DNA of 47,513 bases from Sulfurovum sp. (GTDB lineage: Bacteria > Campylobacterota > Campylobacteria > Campylobacterales > Sulfurovaceae), in the NCBI GenBank assembly GCA_026990595.1, contig JALXCZ010000036.1, forward strand, positions 1-47,513. The letters are read 5' to 3'. The translations under genes were made by a program, and so were the position numbers. Below the pieces are notes generated by a model. That model searched no databases. It saw only the letters and a program-made list of their open reading frames with translations, and had not been told where the DNA came from. Shown here one piece after another: positions 14,294-22,002 of the stretch (its first letter is position 1; each line of letters begins with the position of its first letter).

Positions 14294-14860
14294 TTACTGT
14301 ACGCGTTTAAAACTTTTTAAAATTAATAGTATTACAACGATCTCAATGCCAACAAGTAAAAAATGCAAAAAATAGACTTGATTCTGATTACTTACAATAC
14401 CATAGTGTGCTATGATCTTATAGAAAAGATAGGAGACACCCATACCTAAAAGGTATCCTAATTGTTTCACCGTATCAAGTCTGGTTAAGAGTATATCTGT
14501 TTTAAGTAACAGTGTTTCTGCCCTTACAAGGTAAGAGCCGAAAACAAAGGTGATCTGATATCCTATATAAATGATAAGTGCTGTTTGATAAGTGTAGGGA
14601 GAGGAAAGAAAATAGAGCATAGCCAAAAGCAGAATGATCTCTACAAAAAGAGAGATCCTGAAAAACCATTTGGTATTGAGAATGGTATGGTAGAGTCTTG
14701 CAATAAAAAGCATCCCTAAAGCAAGCACTACTCCGCCAAGTGAATAGACGGAAGGCTTAAGCGGTGCATACAGCGTAAAGATGGCTCCTACACTCAATCC
14801 CAAAAAGAGGGAGTTGAAAAATTTATATCTGATGAACCATTCCGGAAGTAGAGTTAGCAT
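14294..14860 (-). CDS. Polytopic inner-membrane protein next to the TonB receptor
   Basis: 188 aa with about six hydrophobic spans (roughly 14-32, 36-54, 65-82, 86-108, 130-147 and 163-183). Loops between spans carry Arg and Lys, e.g. LLKTDILLTRLDTVKQLGY, reminiscent of half of an MFS-type transporter, but no signature motif is visible. It starts 12 bp after the stop of the TonB-dependent receptor on the same strand, so it is probably the same operon and may move the receptor's substrate across the inner membrane. Family not recognised with certainty. Confidence 0.7.
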   Translation of the reverse strand: MLTLLPEWFIRYKFFNSLFLGLSVGAIFTLYAPLKPSVYSLGGVVLALGMLFIARLYHTILNTKWFFRISLFVEIILLLAMLYFLSSPYTYQTALIIYIGYQITFVFGSYLVRAETLLLKTDILLTRLDTVKQLGYLLGMGVSYLFYKIIAHYGIVSNQNQVYFLHFLLVGIEIVVILLILKSFKRVQ

Positions 14861-14872
14861 AAGTGATTATAC

Positions 14873-16723
14873 CTAAAAGCTGTATTTGATCTTAGCGTAG
14901 ATCGCTCTGCCTTCAGTTGCGTATCCGTAAACAGATTGATACTCTTTATCGAAAATATTTTTGGCATGAATGGATACATCTAAATTTTTCATGATCTTTG
15001 TACCGAAATTAAGATTCCATAACGTATAGTTTCCTGTTGAAACATTGGATGCAACAGGATAGCCACCGTCTGTATCTACACGATCACCGATATACTTGGC
15101 ATTGATACCAAAGTGTGTATTGGTATCTGTATAATAATCTATTGCTGCATTAATAGTGTCTTTTGCACGTCTGACAAGATTTGTTCCATCTTCTTTTTTG
15201 TATTTAAAGAGGTGTGTATAATTTGCAGAGAGATTAAGGTTTAATGATGCGACAGCATAGCTTCCTGAGAGTTCCAAACCTGAAAATTTTGATTTTCCAC
15301 TCACATTATAATAACCAAAATTAGTCATATCGTAATCAATACTATCTTCCACTTTATTGTTAAAGTAAGTTATAGAAAGAAGCTTTTTATAGTCTGCGGA
15401 AATATCAAACCCTTTGGTATAACTTGGTTTAAGTGAGGTACCAAAGATAGTATTAGCCAATTGATAAGAGCTGGGTGCATCATAGGATGTATAATAATTT
15501 GCAGAAGTGGTAAATCCTTCCAGAAAATCATGATGATGCTTCAGACCTATTTTATAGGTTGCTTTGTTGTTAAATGTACTATAGTTGTCATATCTGAGAT
15601 TGGTTTCCAAAAGTGTATTATGATTGATATTGTAGGTATTTGACAGGTAAACAGCTTTGTTGCTGTAGTCTGCCTGACTCTTAGGAAAGGTATTATATTG
15701 GTTAAATCCGTCTATGTCTTTATACTCTAAACCAAGTACAGCTTTACCGTTTGTATAAGAATATGCATTGATAAATGTATACTCTTTTAATGTTGCTTTG
15801 TAAACATTATGTCCGTCACCATAGAATCCTGTTGTGTAATAGTCTCTGTTATATTTCCCTTTACTGGCATGTAAAATAGTACTGTAATTATCAAGAGTAA
15901 AATAATAATCCAATGCAATATTGCTTTGGTCAGATGTTGCATGAGAGTAGTCATCGTTAGCATGTCGTGCAGAAAAACTGTCATCATACTCTGTTTTGGT
16001 CTTGATACGATTGTAATGAATATCTATCTTGTTATAGGTATCGAAAGCATATCCAAGTTTTATAGTGTAATTTTTATTTTCATATCCGTCATCTTCTGCC
16101 GATCTTGGTGTCAGTGCAGAAAAACCGTTTGTTTTCAAATAAGAAGCTATGACCTGTGCTGTAATCTTCTCATCTTTATACATAAGGTCTGCATCAGCAC
16201 CTTTTGTTGTATAAGAGCCGTAACGCAATGCGAGTGAACCGTGTAGTCCGTCTTTTGCTCCTTTTGTGATGATGTTGATCACCCCTGCACTGGCATTGGA
16301 ACCCCAAATACTGCTGCTGCCGCCTTTGATAATCTCAATGCGTTCGATGTTGCTTGTTGTAAGACTTTCAAGAAGGGCTGTACCATTGGTTGTGCTTGGA
16401 TCATTTAAACGCATGCCGTCTAAAAGGACAAGTACTTTCCCTGAGTCAGCTCCTCTGACAAAGAAAGAGGTACTTTGTCCTAAGCCACCGGCATGGTTTA
16501 CCGAGATACCGGCTACTGTACTGATAGCCTGAGAAACAGTCTGATAGCCATTCTCTTCTATCTCTTCAGCTGTGATCACTGTTACTTGTGAAGTAGTGTC
16601 TTTAATGGATTGAGGGGTTTTATTTGTAGAGATAACCGTGATCGGCTCTAAGGTTTCATCTGCAAAAGTGCTGTTTGTTAAAAGCAGTGTAGCTGTAATT
16701 AGGCAGAGTGGTTTAATTTTCAT
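14873..16723 (-). CDS. TonB-dependent outer-membrane receptor, BtuB-like
   Basis: 616 aa from ATG 16723, chosen because AAGGAA (16731-16736, minus strand) lies 7 nt upstream and the signal peptide MKIKPLCLITATLLLTNSTFA begins there; an upstream in-frame ATG at 16765 lacks these. The plug domain (about 25-150) has PITVISTNKTPQSI, VTVITAEEIEENGYQTV, FVRGADSGKVLVLLDGMRLND and RIEIIKGGSSSIWGSNASAGVINIIT, all standard for BtuB/CirA-like receptors. A 22-strand-type barrel follows and ends in YSF, the usual outer-membrane beta signal. The substrate is likely a cobalamin- or siderophore-type ligand. No cobalamin-riboswitch B12 box was found upstream; a REP-like element (16755-16924) lies there instead. 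Confidence 0.93.
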   Translation of the reverse strand: MKIKPLCLITATLLLTNSTFADETLEPITVISTNKTPQSIKDTTSQVTVITAEEIEENGYQTVSQAISTVAGISVNHAGGLGQSTSFFVRGADSGKVLVLLDGMRLNDPSTTNGTALLESLTTSNIERIEIIKGGSSSIWGSNASAGVINIITKGAKDGLHGSLALRYGSYTTKGADADLMYKDEKITAQVIASYLKTNGFSALTPRSAEDDGYENKNYTIKLGYAFDTYNKIDIHYNRIKTKTEYDDSFSARHANDDYSHATSDQSNIALDYYFTLDNYSTILHASKGKYNRDYYTTGFYGDGHNVYKATLKEYTFINAYSYTNGKAVLGLEYKDIDGFNQYNTFPKSQADYSNKAVYLSNTYNINHNTLLETNLRYDNYSTFNNKATYKIGLKHHHDFLEGFTTSANYYTSYDAPSSYQLANTIFGTSLKPSYTKGFDISADYKKLLSITYFNNKVEDSIDYDMTNFGYYNVSGKSKFSGLELSGSYAVASLNLNLSANYTHLFKYKKEDGTNLVRRAKDTINAAIDYYTDTNTHFGINAKYIGDRVDTDGGYPVASNVSTGNYTLWNLNFGTKIMKNLDVSIHAKNIFDKEYQSVYGYATEGRAIYAKIKYSF

Positions 16724-16754
16724 TTTGTTTTTCCTTATTTTTTGTAGGTTTTTA

Positions 16755-16924
16755 CTCGTTCCCATGCTTTGCGTGGGAATGCATATTTAAATTTTAAAAT
16801 AATGCCTACCCATTGCTAGATGCAAAATGAGTAAATTGTGTTTTTATTACCACTTAACGGTGGAATTGAATTTGGATGTAATTTATAGTGCCGTATGCAT
16901 TCCCACGGAGACCGTGGGAACGAG
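16755..16924. repeat. 170-bp REP-like inverted pair upstream of the TonB receptor
   Basis: Two 30-nt palindromic units in inverted order: 16755-16784 and 16895-16924. Each has the core TTCCCA...TGGGAA ending in ATGCAT on the inner side. The right unit is a perfect 9-bp hairpin (TTCCCACGG-AGA-CCGTGGGAA). The units match at 25 of 30 positions, differing only in the centre. They enclose a 110-bp AT-rich segment with no gene. This layout recalls REP doublets moved by RAYT transposases, none of which is present in the window. Confidence 0.82.
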
Positions 16925-16932
16925 AAATAAAG

Positions 16933-17100
16933 TTATAGTGTTAATGCAGGAGGTGAAGTTTTATACTCTTCTATTTTGAAGGCATGGTCATGGTACTGAT
17001 AGTTGCTGTCACATCGGCTCAACCTGTGTAATGTTGAATACATCGCTATCACTGACAGTGAAAAGTACTGTTTGGTATGTCCCCGTAAATATTTCTTCAT
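16933..17100 (-). CDS. Possible 55-aa small protein upstream of the TonB receptor
   Basis: An open frame from ATG 17100 to a stop at 16933 on the minus strand encodes 55 aa starting MKKYLRGHTKQYFSLSVIAM and ending YKTSPPALTL. The central part has a His/Cys-containing stretch (RCDSNYQYHDHAF) that could bind metal. It points the same way as the TonB receptor and is separated from it by the REP-like element. The SD is weak (GAGGG about 12 nt upstream). The 454-bp gap between receptor and dapD holds only this ORF, the repeat and the dapD promoter. No family recognised; may be chance. Confidence 0.3.
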   Translation of the reverse strand: MKKYLRGHTKQYFSLSVIAMYSTLHRLSRCDSNYQYHDHAFKIEEYKTSPPALTL

Positions 17101-17144
17101 AGGCGAATTGTACCCTCTCTATCTTACTATTAAATTAAAAAAAG

Positions 17145-17150
17145 TATAAT
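17145..17150 (+). promoter_or_regulatory. -10 box of the dapD operon
   Basis: TATAAT 28 bp before dapD ATG, in AT-rich DNA. No consensus -35 at 17 bp (TCTTAC is there), which is usual for Campylobacterota sigma70 promoters. Confidence 0.5.
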
Positions 17151-17177
17151 ATCTCTAATTATTTTTAGGAGATTTTT

Positions 17178-18371
17178 ATGGCAATTGAAACAGTAGCATC
17201 AACAGATGCGTTTAAAAAACTGGTAGCAGAGGTTACTGCACAGAAAGGTTACAGAGAGCCAATGGCATTTGCTATTGCAAGAGTAGACAGAGGGCAGAAA
17301 AATGCGGAGAAAGTACTTCAGGCAAATTTTGGGCTTATTAACTGGAAAGAGAATTTCGGGTCTGCGGCAGTTTTCATCAAAGCACTTCAGGAAGCAAAGT
17401 GCAAGGTTGATTTTTCCGGTTCTGAGTTCGTTGCAACGATCAATGACAACTTTGTAGAAAATGCTATGGCAGCCTTTGCACCATACCTTGCAGAAGCAAC
17501 AGGTGATGCACATAAGAACGTACAGGTGATCAAAACACTTGCAGTGATGGAAGATATCGGTAAAGATTTCAGGATTGTATTCCTGTTTGAAGATGTAAAT
17601 CCAGCGTCTGTGGAGGCAGTGTATTTAAAACTTTACGCACTTTCTCTAGGTAAAGCTGAACTCAGAAAAGTAAACCTCAATGGTGCATTTGGTATTTTAT
17701 CTAATGTCGCATGGGTAGGGAATACACCGTATGAGCTTGACTATCTCAGAGAGAATGAAATAGAGATGAAACTGAATGGTACTTACCCTGTGGTAGATTC
17801 TGTAGATAAATTCCCAAGATTCCTGCAGCATGTGATTCCTGCAGACAATACACGTATTCTTGAAGCATCCAAAGTAAGAATGGGTGCACAGCTTGCTGCA
17901 GGAACCACAGTGATGCCTGGTGCCTCATACATCAACTTTAATGCTGGTACTCTTGGACCGGTGATGGTAGAAGGTAGAATTTCCAGTTCTGCAATCGTAG
18001 GTGCAGGCTCAGATGTAGGTGGCGGGGCAAGTATTCTTGGTGTACTCTCCGGAACGGATGGTAACCCTATCAGTATCGGTGAGAATACACTGCTTGGTGC
18101 CAACTCAGTCACCGGTCTTCCTCTTGGTGATGCATGTATCGTAGATGCAGGAATTACCATTTTGGCAGGTACGAAGATCAAGATCGCTCCTGAAGAGTTG
18201 GAGAAGATAAAAGCTGCAAACCCTGAGTCCACACTTGATAACAAAACAACCTTTAAAGGTGAAGAACTGCAGGGTCTTAACGGTATCCACTTCAGACAGA
18301 ACTCTCTTACAGGTGAGATCATTGCCAGAAGAAGTACAAGAGAAGTGAAATTAAATGAGGATTTACATTAG
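17178..18371 (+). CDS. dapD: 2,3,4,5-tetrahydropyridine-2,6-dicarboxylate N-succinyltransferase
   Basis: 397 aa, the long DapD form. It transfers succinyl from succinyl-CoA to tetrahydrodipicolinate in the lysine/meso-DAP pathway. The C-terminal half is a left-handed parallel beta helix built of hexapeptides (VMPGASYINFNAGTLGPVMVEGRISSSAIVGAGSDVGGGASILGVLSGTDGNPISIGENTLLGANS), with family segments MGAQLAAGTTVMPGAS and ISSSAIVGAGSDVGGG. The N-terminal half is the extended domain of this subgroup. SD AGGAGA at about 17166-17171. It heads an operon with the small ORF, S4 and trpD genes. The product feeds peptidoglycan, the substrate of the L,D-transpeptidase in this window, though the genes are not linked. 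Confidence 0.95.
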   Translation: MAIETVASTDAFKKLVAEVTAQKGYREPMAFAIARVDRGQKNAEKVLQANFGLINWKENFGSAAVFIKALQEAKCKVDFSGSEFVATINDNFVENAMAAFAPYLAEATGDAHKNVQVIKTLAVMEDIGKDFRIVFLFEDVNPASVEAVYLKLYALSLGKAELRKVNLNGAFGILSNVAWVGNTPYELDYLRENEIEMKLNGTYPVVDSVDKFPRFLQHVIPADNTRILEASKVRMGAQLAAGTTVMPGASYINFNAGTLGPVMVEGRISSSAIVGAGSDVGGGASILGVLSGTDGNPISIGENTLLGANSVTGLPLGDACIVDAGITILAGTKIKIAPEELEKIKAANPESTLDNKTTFKGEELQGLNGIHFRQNSLTGEIIARRSTREVKLNEDLH

Positions 18372-18374
18372 TCA

Positions 18375-18611
18375 ATGAATGAAGAAAATGTTGTAGAACG
18401 TGTTTGTCTTTTGGCACTTATGAAAAAAGAGCCGGATGAGACACTCAAAGATATACAAAAAATGCTTGTAGATACAGGTATGTTTGATATGAAAGAGTGT
18501 AAGGCTGTTTTTAAAATGCTTAAAAGCGAACAGTATATCTCTGAAGAAGGTGGGCTTACTATGAAGGGTGTCATGGAAGCAAAATTGGCTGAGGAGATGT
18601 TTAAACAATAG
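18375..18611 (+). CDS. Conserved-looking 78-aa hypothetical protein
   Basis: Starts 3 bp after the dapD stop. The protein is acidic and helical (VCLLALMKKEPDETLKDIQKMLVDTGMFDMKECKAVFKMLKSEQYISEEGGLTMKGVMEAKLAEEMF). The helix-turn pattern with a short GLTMKG wing resembles a small winged-helix-like unit, but no DNA-binding motif is clear. Cotranscription with dapD is likely. The gene is followed by a REP-like pair (18620-18688). The opposite strand is also open but lacks coding features. Function unknown. Confidence 0.75.
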   Translation: MNEENVVERVCLLALMKKEPDETLKDIQKMLVDTGMFDMKECKAVFKMLKSEQYISEEGGLTMKGVMEAKLAEEMFKQ

Positions 18612-18619
18612 CTTTTAAA

Positions 18620-18688
18620 GGTGTTGTCATGGGACAACACCCTACGGAAAAAGAATGATAATGTAGGGTGTTGTACCCCTACAACACC
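18620..18688. repeat. REP-like inverted pair, GGTGTTGT...CCCTAC family
   Basis: Units 18620-18645 (GGTGTTGTCATGGGACAACACC then CTAC) and 18663-18688 (GTAGGGTGTTGTACCCCTACAACACC) are inverted copies differing only at the centre. Each is itself a hairpin (GGTGTTGT/ACAACACC). They fill the gap between the 78-aa and S4 genes. Confidence 0.85.
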
Positions 18689-18692
18689 AATA

Positions 18693-18699
18693 AAAGGAA
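18693..18699 (+). promoter_or_regulatory. Shine-Dalgarno site fixing the S4 gene start
   Basis: AAAAGGAA lies just before ATG 18704, where S4 homology (MRVDKWLSAVNVVKRR) begins. An in-frame TTG at 18668 lies inside the upstream repeat and is not credible. Confidence 0.75.
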
Positions 18700-18703
18700 T
18701 CTA

Positions 18704-18949
18704 ATGCGTGTAGATAAATGGCTCTCAGCTGTCAATGTGGTAAAACGTCGTACGATTGCTACAGATATGTTAAAGTCCGGTGTTGTATTTGTGAATGATA
18801 TGAAAGCAAAAGCATCCAAAGATCTGAAAGTTGGAGATAAAGTTACGATAGAATATCTTAAAGGTGCGAAGTCCTATGATGTATTGCAAATTCCTAAGAC
18901 CAAGACGATTCCAAAATCTCAAAAAGAAGAGTTCGTAAAGGAGCTTTAA
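18704..18949 (+). CDS. S4-domain RNA-binding protein (Hsp15/RqcP-like)
   Basis: 81 aa from ATG 18704. Almost the whole protein is an S4 domain: MRVDKWLSAVNVVKRRTIATDMLKSGVVFVNDMKAKASKDLKVGDKVTIEYL. The R-x-D-K-W-L opening and the VFVN...VGDKVTI ribosome/tRNA-binding signature are typical of Hsp15/RqcP proteins, which act on stalled 50S-peptidyl-tRNA complexes. A basic tail follows. The stop abuts the trpD start directly (TAAATG), indicating coupling. Fold is sure; precise role is from family knowledge. Confidence 0.88.
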   Translation: MRVDKWLSAVNVVKRRTIATDMLKSGVVFVNDMKAKASKDLKVGDKVTIEYLKGAKSYDVLQIPKTKTIPKSQKEEFVKEL

Positions 18950-19927
18950 ATGGATATAAAGACCCAATTTGAAAAACTGTTTAACAACGAAATGCCTACA
19001 GAGGAAGCACGTCAATTTCTTATAGACCTTTATGAAAAAGGAGAGACCGGATCAGATATTGCTGCTGCAGCATCTGTGATGCGGGAGCACTCGGTGAAAC
19101 TGCCTCTTTCAAATGACTTGAGAGAAAAAGCGATCGATGTTGTGGGAACAGGAGGGGATAAAAGTGGTTCATTCAACATCTCTACAACGGTTTCACTTCT
19201 ATTGGCCTCTCTTGGATGTGTGGTTGCCAAACATGGAAACAGAAGCATTACCTCAAACTCCGGTTCTGCCGATGTGCTTGAAGCTTTGGGGATCAATCTG
19301 AATCTTTCAGTAGAAAATCAGATCAAGATGCTTGAAGAGACAGGGTTTACTTTTATTTTTGCTATGAACCATCATCCTGCCATGAAGCATATTATGCCTA
19401 TTCGAAAATCCATAGATCACAGGACGATCTTCAATATTTTGGGACCATTGACCAACCCTGCAGGTGCAAGAAAATATCTTTTGGGTGTATTTGATCCGGC
19501 ATACATTAAACGTATGGCTGAAGCACTGCTTGAGCTTGATACTAAAAGAGCATATGTGGTAAGCTCCCATGACGGTATGGATGAGATCTCTTTAGCTACA
19601 AATACCTCCTTTGCCTATGTGGAAGCAGGACGTATTTCAGAAGCTGAGATTAACCCTGAAGCGATTGGTTTTAAACGGGCACCCAAAGAGGCTATCTTAG
19701 GTGGTGATGCACTATTTAATGCACATATAACAAGAGATATCTTTTCAGGTGAAGAGCGTGGAGCTAAGAGAGATATTGTGATACTGAATGCTGCTTTTGC
19801 ACTTTTTGTGGACGGCAATGTCCGTGATATAGAAGAAGCTGTAGAAATGGCAAAAGAGGGGCTTGAGAGTGGGAAAGCCAGAGAACATTTAAATAAAATA
19901 GCTGATGTAAGTCAAAAATTGGTGTAA
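18950..19927 (+). CDS. trpD: Anthranilate phosphoribosyltransferase
   Basis: 325 aa. Joins anthranilate and PRPP to phosphoribosylanthranilate, the second step of tryptophan synthesis. PRPP-binding motif GTGGD at residues 66-70, KHGNR at 94-98 and GPLTNP near 167 are all present, with DxSGSxNxST-type context KSGSFNIST. Length is normal. Unlike a trp operon, it stands among dapD, S4 and tsaE genes, so its regulation is probably independent of tryptophan-operon control. A perfect 27-bp inverted REP-like pair follows. Confidence 0.96.
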   Translation: MDIKTQFEKLFNNEMPTEEARQFLIDLYEKGETGSDIAAAASVMREHSVKLPLSNDLREKAIDVVGTGGDKSGSFNISTTVSLLLASLGCVVAKHGNRSITSNSGSADVLEALGINLNLSVENQIKMLEETGFTFIFAMNHHPAMKHIMPIRKSIDHRTIFNILGPLTNPAGARKYLLGVFDPAYIKRMAEALLELDTKRAYVVSSHDGMDEISLATNTSFAYVEAGRISEAEINPEAIGFKRAPKEAILGGDALFNAHITRDIFSGEERGAKRDIVILNAAFALFVDGNVRDIEEAVEMAKEGLESGKAREHLNKIADVSQKLV

Positions 19928-19929
19928 AT

Positions 19930-20022
19930 GTAGGTCGGGGTGCCCTCACCCCGACACATATTCAAACAATTAAAATATTATTTTATGCAAATAAATGTCG
20001 GGGTGAGGGCACCCCGACCTAC
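19930..20022. repeat. Perfect 27-bp inverted REP-like pair between trpD and tsaE
   Basis: Units 19930-19956 and 19996-20022 are exact reverse complements over all 27 bp. Each begins or ends in GTAGG and contains its own perfect 8-bp hairpin (TCGGGGTG-CCCT-CACCCCGA). They enclose 39 bp of AT-rich DNA. High GC against AT-rich surroundings and complete identity suggest a recent or actively maintained element. The tsaE start is 8 bp beyond it. Confidence 0.92.
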
Positions 20023-20030
20023 GGAGATAT

Positions 20031-20450
20031 ATGGAAATCACAGCTTCATTACACGAATTAGATAAAGTTGTTACATACCTTGATGAGGTTTTACCCCAAA
20101 ATGCCATTGTATTTCTCCGTGGAGATCTGGCTGCAGGAAAAACAACTTTGACCCAAGCTATCGCTAAAGCAAAAGGAATAGAGGGGGAAGTGACTTCTCC
20201 TACTTTTTCACTGCAGCAATGTTATAAATGTAAAGATGGATATAATCTTTACCACTATGACCTTTACCGTTTAGAGTATGATGAGTTCATGCAGATGGGC
20301 CTCTTTGAAGAGTTTGAAAAAGAGGGATGGCATATGATTGAATGGGGAAGTGATACACTTAAAGCCTTTTTAGAAGGGGTTGGCTATAATGTTGCTATTA
20401 TAGAAATCGAACCACATAATAATGTTAGAAACTACAGGATAAAAATCTAA
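20031..20450 (+). CDS. tsaE: tRNA t6A-modification ATPase TsaE
   Basis: 139 aa. Partner of TsaB/TsaD in making threonylcarbamoyladenosine on ANN-decoding tRNAs. Walker A GDLAAGKTT at residues 31-39, the TSPTFSL switch segment, HYDLYRL and the C-terminal IEWG are the family hallmarks. SD GGAGAT lies right after the repeat element. It overlaps lptB by one base (TAATG), so translation is coupled. Size is slightly below the usual 150 aa but complete. Confidence 0.95.
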   Translation: MEITASLHELDKVVTYLDEVLPQNAIVFLRGDLAAGKTTLTQAIAKAKGIEGEVTSPTFSLQQCYKCKDGYNLYHYDLYRLEYDEFMQMGLFEEFEKEGWHMIEWGSDTLKAFLEGVGYNVAIIEIEPHNNVRNYRIKI

Positions 20451-21172
20451 TGCACACACTTGAAGCCAAGCATCTCTCTAAGACCATTAAAAAGACCAAT
20501 ATCGTACATAATGTTTCCCTGGAAGTAAAAAGCAAAGAGATCGTAGGGCTTCTTGGACCAAACGGGGCAGGAAAGACTACCTCGTTCTATATGGTATGTG
20601 GCTTGACAGATACAACAAGCGGAGAGGTTTTTTTAGATGGTGAAGATGTGAGCAAATTACCGCTGAGCAGACGTGCACAGATGGGTATAGGGTATCTTCC
20701 CCAAGAGTCAAGTATTTTTAAAGACCTCACTGTAGAGGAGAATCTTCTGATCGCTGCTGAAGCACTGAATTTACCACAAGAGACAGTACAGCCGCGTATA
20801 GAAAAACTACTGGAAATCTTCAATATTGAACCAATACGAGCACGTATAGGGATACGTCTAAGCGGGGGAGAGAGAAGAAGAGTAGAGATAGCCAGAGCCT
20901 TGGTAGGTGAACCGAAATTCCTGCTTCTTGATGAGCCTTTTGCCGGGGTTGATCCTATTGCTGTGATTGATATCCAGAATATCATTAAACAACTTGTTGA
21001 ACTGGATATGGGTATCTTGATCACAGACCACAATGTTCGTGAGACATTGGGTATTTGTGACAGGGCGTATGTGATGCGTTCAGGTGAGATGATGGCAAGC
21101 GGAACCAGTGAAGAGATCGCAAACGATAAGAATGTTCGTAAACATTATCTTGGTGAACATTTTACCTTTTAG
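20450..21172 (+). CDS. lptB: LPS export ABC transporter ATP-binding protein
   Basis: 240 aa. ATPase of the LptB2FG machine that extracts LPS from the inner membrane. Walker A GPNGAGKTT (36-44), Q-loop YLPQESSIF, signature LSGGERRRVEIARAL and Walker B LLLDEPFAGVDP followed by ILITDHNVRETL are all present and match LptB rather than other ABC proteins (the DHNVRETL segment is typical). Linked with tsaE upstream and the TIGR02757 gene 3 bp downstream. EptA, also in this window, acts on the same LPS pathway. Confidence 0.95.
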   Translation: MHTLEAKHLSKTIKKTNIVHNVSLEVKSKEIVGLLGPNGAGKTTSFYMVCGLTDTTSGEVFLDGEDVSKLPLSRRAQMGIGYLPQESSIFKDLTVEENLLIAAEALNLPQETVQPRIEKLLEIFNIEPIRARIGIRLSGGERRRVEIARALVGEPKFLLLDEPFAGVDPIAVIDIQNIIKQLVELDMGILITDHNVRETLGICDRAYVMRSGEMMASGTSEEIANDKNVRKHYLGEHFTF

Positions 21173-21175
21173 GCG

Positions 21176-21943
21176 ATGTCTCTTCTAGATATAAAAACCC
21201 TTTTAGATAAGGAAGTTCAAGCCAGAAACAGTAGCCTTGAACTCTCTTATGACAAGCCTGATCCTCTTTTTATAGCTTCTAAATACAAAGATGAAACAAT
21301 TGCTCTGATGTGTGCATTGTTTGCCTATGGAAATGCAGGGGTGATCGTTAGATTTCTGGATAGTTTGGATTTCTCATTACTTGATAGCAGTGAAAAAAAT
21401 ATACAAAAAGAACTTTCATCTTATTATTATCGTTTCCAAAAAAGTGAAGATGTGATAGCATTTTTTATTGCACTTAAACGTTTAAAAGAAATTGATAGTA
21501 TAGAAAATATTTTTTATAAAGGTTACCGAAAAGAAGAAAATATTTTAGATGGTTTATGGATATTTATAGATACTTTGAAAAAGGTTCATCCGCATAAAAC
21601 ACAGGGGTATAATTTTCTTACAGGCTCCATACCAAAAAAAATAAACAGTGCAGGGACATATAAACGGTATATGATGTTTTTACGTTGGATGGTACGTAAA
21701 GATGAACTGGATATGGGATTATGGTCCAAGATACACAGCAGACATCTTCTTATACCTCTTGATACACATACATTTAAAATGTCACAAAAACTGGGACTTT
21801 TAAAACGCAAAAGTTATGATATGAAAGCTGTTATCGAGCTGACTGAACAGTTTAAAAAATGGGACAGCAATGATCCAATCAAGTATGATTTCGCACTTTA
21901 TCGTCTGGGGCAGGAAAAAGTAGATATTAAAAAACTGTTTTAA
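21176..21943 (+). CDS. TIGR02757 (DUF2400) family protein
   Basis: 255 aa cytoplasmic protein. Family marks are the N-terminal YDKPDPLFIASKYKDETIALMCALFAYGN, the middle YKRYMMFLRWMVRKDELDMGLW, and the C-terminal RHLLIPLDTHTFKMSQKLGLL with KWDSNDPIKYDFALYRLGQ. The helical layout resembles helix-hairpin-helix DNA glycosylases, but the biochemical role is not established to my knowledge. It follows lptB by 3 bp. Family call confident; function open. Confidence 0.88.
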   Translation: MSLLDIKTLLDKEVQARNSSLELSYDKPDPLFIASKYKDETIALMCALFAYGNAGVIVRFLDSLDFSLLDSSEKNIQKELSSYYYRFQKSEDVIAFFIALKRLKEIDSIENIFYKGYRKEENILDGLWIFIDTLKKVHPHKTQGYNFLTGSIPKKINSAGTYKRYMMFLRWMVRKDELDMGLWSKIHSRHLLIPLDTHTFKMSQKLGLLKRKSYDMKAVIELTEQFKKWDSNDPIKYDFALYRLGQEKVDIKKLF

Positions 21944-21966
21944 CCGACGATTTAGCACATTTTTAG

Positions 21967-21972
21967 TAAAAT
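21967..21972 (+). promoter_or_regulatory. -10 box upstream of atpB
   Basis: TAAAAT in the context TTTTTAGTAAAATAC, 30 bp before atpB ATG; no clear -35. The AGTAAAAT context recurs before purL. Confidence 0.45.
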
Positions 21973-22002
21973 ACAGGCAAATATTAAATATGAGGATGTT
22001 TT

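Noticed and set aside
16724-17177. A cobalamin riboswitch upstream of the BtuB-like receptor
   Set aside because: No B12-box-like sequence or expected multi-stem layout could be found on the minus strand; the region is taken up by the inverted repeat element and a short ORF.
16755-20022. A CRISPR array made of the palindromic units
   Set aside because: Units occur as inverted pairs from different families, not as regularly spaced direct repeats with equal-length spacers; no cas genes are present.
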